A model generated the notes under the pieces. The model was given only the letters and a program-made list of their open reading frames with translations, was not told the DNA's origin and made no database searches. Of a stretch of 64,000 nucleotides of DNA, positions 63,035-64,000 are shown piece by piece (position 1 is the first letter of the stretch; every line of letters starts with the position of its first letter). This stretch comes from an uncultured Sutterella sp. GTDB lineage: Bacteria; Pseudomonadota; Gammaproteobacteria; Burkholderiales; Burkholderiaceae_F. Position numbers and translations under genes: made by a program. The stretch lies in the NCBI GenBank assembly GCA_900544255.1, contig UQUM01000009.1, positions 3,684 through 67,683 of the forward strand, in the 5' to 3' direction.

Positions 63035-64000
63035 ACGACCGACTGTCCGCTTTCCTTGTGGTTCTGCAGTCATGAGGTTGCAGTTTACGGCAAGGTGTCC
63101 CGGAAACAGTACGCTGAGTTTGAGAAGAACCGCTTGTCCGTTGAACCTTCAGCGCATCGACGGTAGGTTCCTTCGTGAGTCGCGATAGGGCAGTTGCCCA
63201 ATCTTGATCGCTACGCGGTTGAAATGTTTTCACCAGACCGCCTTCTCTGAGCAGCGGTTCTGCAGCCCCAAAAGCTTTGACAGCTTTTGATCGGTCTGGT
63301 GAGTTTCCTATAGTTGCAAAAGCCAGTAAAGCGCTTTTTATGTCACGTTGAATGATGGTGTTTTCTAACCCCCAACGAACCCATCGTTGATGTAACGGGG
63401 GCTTGATGTAGTTGCCGGTTATCGGGTCAAACTGAGACAAGCGAAGCGCAAAGGCATCCAGTTCTATGACTTCTACATCAGCCCGTGAGGCCAAACGATG
63501 AAGGCTTTCAACCAGTAGACCAGGCGCTCGGAGGCTTGCTATGGATCCGAACCGACGTTGTAAAGCTCGGTAGGAATTGCGTTCTATACGGAAAGTACCG
63601 GCCATGCCGGCGAGTTTATTGGTGATGGTGCCGATATCACGGTGACGAGTTTCTTTTTCCCGACGGTTAATTTCTCTGAGTTTTTGTCGCAACCGTAAGT
63701 AATTTTTTGAGAAAGTCCACTTATGATGTCCCGGAAGACATGTTTTTGTCGTAACGTCAAAATTTGAAGGATTCAACGCCCGACGAGAACGATCCATTTT
63801 ACGGCTGAGCTTAACTTTTAAAACTTGGAAGTTAACAATGTTGGGGGCAAGGGTTTGTAATCCTGCTTTTTCAGAGGTAAAAAATGCAAATTTTGAAAGG
63901 CCGGGATCAATTCCCATAACGGAATTTTTAGGTGCAACGGCATGTAAGTTTGGAGCCTGTCCTTCGATTGTCAGCAGCGCACTGTAGCGAAGGTGGGGGC
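63021..64000 (-). CDS. tnpB: TnpB-family protein, 5' end outside window (IS605 OrfB)
   Basis: The frame is open to the window edge and ends in TAG at 63023-63021. It contains the C-terminal 326 residues of a TnpB: first RuvC motif VMGIDPGLSKFAFF (Asp), the HKWTFSKNYLRLRQKLREINRREKETRHRDIGTITNKLA helical region, FRIERNSYRALQRRFGSIASLRAPG (Glu), and the third motif IQRDIKSALLAF (Asp). Between the last two, RLSQFDPITGNYIKPPLHQRW stands where a Cys zinc ribbon is usual; the Cys are gone. A hairpin ACTCATA-N7-TATGAGT (63008-63028) straddles the stop. It differs from the TnpB at 16.6 kb, so this is a separate element. It lies on the minus strand with no tnpA in view. Confidence 0.85.
   Translation of the reverse strand, partial: PHLRYSALLTIEGQAPNLHAVAPKNSVMGIDPGLSKFAFFTSEKAGLQTLAPNIVNFQVLKVKLSRKMDRSRRALNPSNFDVTTKTCLPGHHKWTFSKNYLRLRQKLREINRREKETRHRDIGTITNKLAGMAGTFRIERNSYRALQRRFGSIASLRAPGLLVESLHRLASRADVEVIELDAFALRLSQFDPITGNYIKPPLHQRWVRWGLENTIIQRDIKSALLAFATIGNSPDRSKAVKAFGAAEPLLREGGLVKTFQPRSDQDWATALSRLTKEPTVDALKVQRTSGSSQTQRTVSGTPCRKLQPHDCRTTRKADSRSLRNS

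Overview
The window reads as a chromosomal segment of a Gram-negative betaproteobacterium. The best fit is the gut-associated, anaerobic to microaerophilic Sutterellaceae (Burkholderiales). Supporting this are an LPS heptose/Kdo pathway, a PP0621-family protein beside a cytochrome c assembly-type protein and AmpD, the kdsD-kdsC-lptCAB-rpoN-rapZ block, prs-rplY-pth, and a rubrerythrin that points to low-oxygen life. The genus assignment is inference. Nearly all of the window is ordinary, densely packed core genome with many ATGA or TAATG start/stop overlaps. Accessory material is limited to a few spots.

Layout. 1-1.2 kb: end of tatB, then tatC. 1.2-1.5 kb: two tRNA-Lys genes with their own promoter and terminator. 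1.7-5.7 kb: a FemAB-family protein, recA-recX and a TerC-family membrane protein. 5.8-6.1 kb: remnant of an IS200/IS605-type right end. 6.1-13.4 kb: gmhB-hldD-hldE1 on the minus strand, facing pgi-waaC-waaA-thiD on the plus strand. 13.6-16 kb: murA, trmB and tRNA-Gly. 16.2-18.6 kb: a hybrid histidine-kinase gene, truncated at its 5' end and split by a TnpB-only IS. 18.6-22.5 kb: a MATE exporter, an AAA ATPase with a nuclease-like C-terminus, and rubrerythrin. 22.6-30 kb: dnaQ, rnhA, a methyltransferase, ffh, a CcsA-like protein, PP0621, ampD, a Fur-box-controlled small membrane protein and a phosphomannomutase. 30.2-33.9 kb: a nickel-pincer larA/larB/larC/larE cluster. 34-43 kb: tsaD, aroD, hslR, trpS, metK, mutM-mutY, nadX and rapZ. 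43.3-48.4 kb: rpoN, lptB, lptA, lptC, kdsC and kdsD. 48.6-52.4 kb: phosphate uptake, with pstB divergent from pstS-pstC-pstA and two opposed Pho-box arrays between them. 52.4-60.5 kb: ychF, a DMT transporter, a DUF523 protein, pth, a DEAD-box helicase, rplY, prs and a probable small RNA. 60.7-64 kb: a threonine-aldolase-like enzyme, an unrecognised 294-residue protein and a second TnpB-like gene running off the end.

How the genes work together. GmhB, HldE1, HldD, WaaC, WaaA, KdsD, KdsC and LptABC cover most of inner-core heptose/Kdo synthesis and LPS export. MurA, AmpD and possibly the FemAB protein act on peptidoglycan. PstSCAB forms a PhoB-type regulated phosphate importer. LarB, LarC and LarE would make and load the nickel-pincer cofactor of LarA. 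RecA, RecX, MutM, MutY, DnaQ and RnhA are DNA maintenance genes.

The least explained items are the strong promoter-to-terminator small transcript upstream of prs (about 60353-60484), the Fur-boxed MgtC/SapB-like protein, the shortened LarC, the palindromes upstream of recA, the repeat-flanked ATPase, and the two TnpB-like genes that lack an ordinary zinc ribbon.
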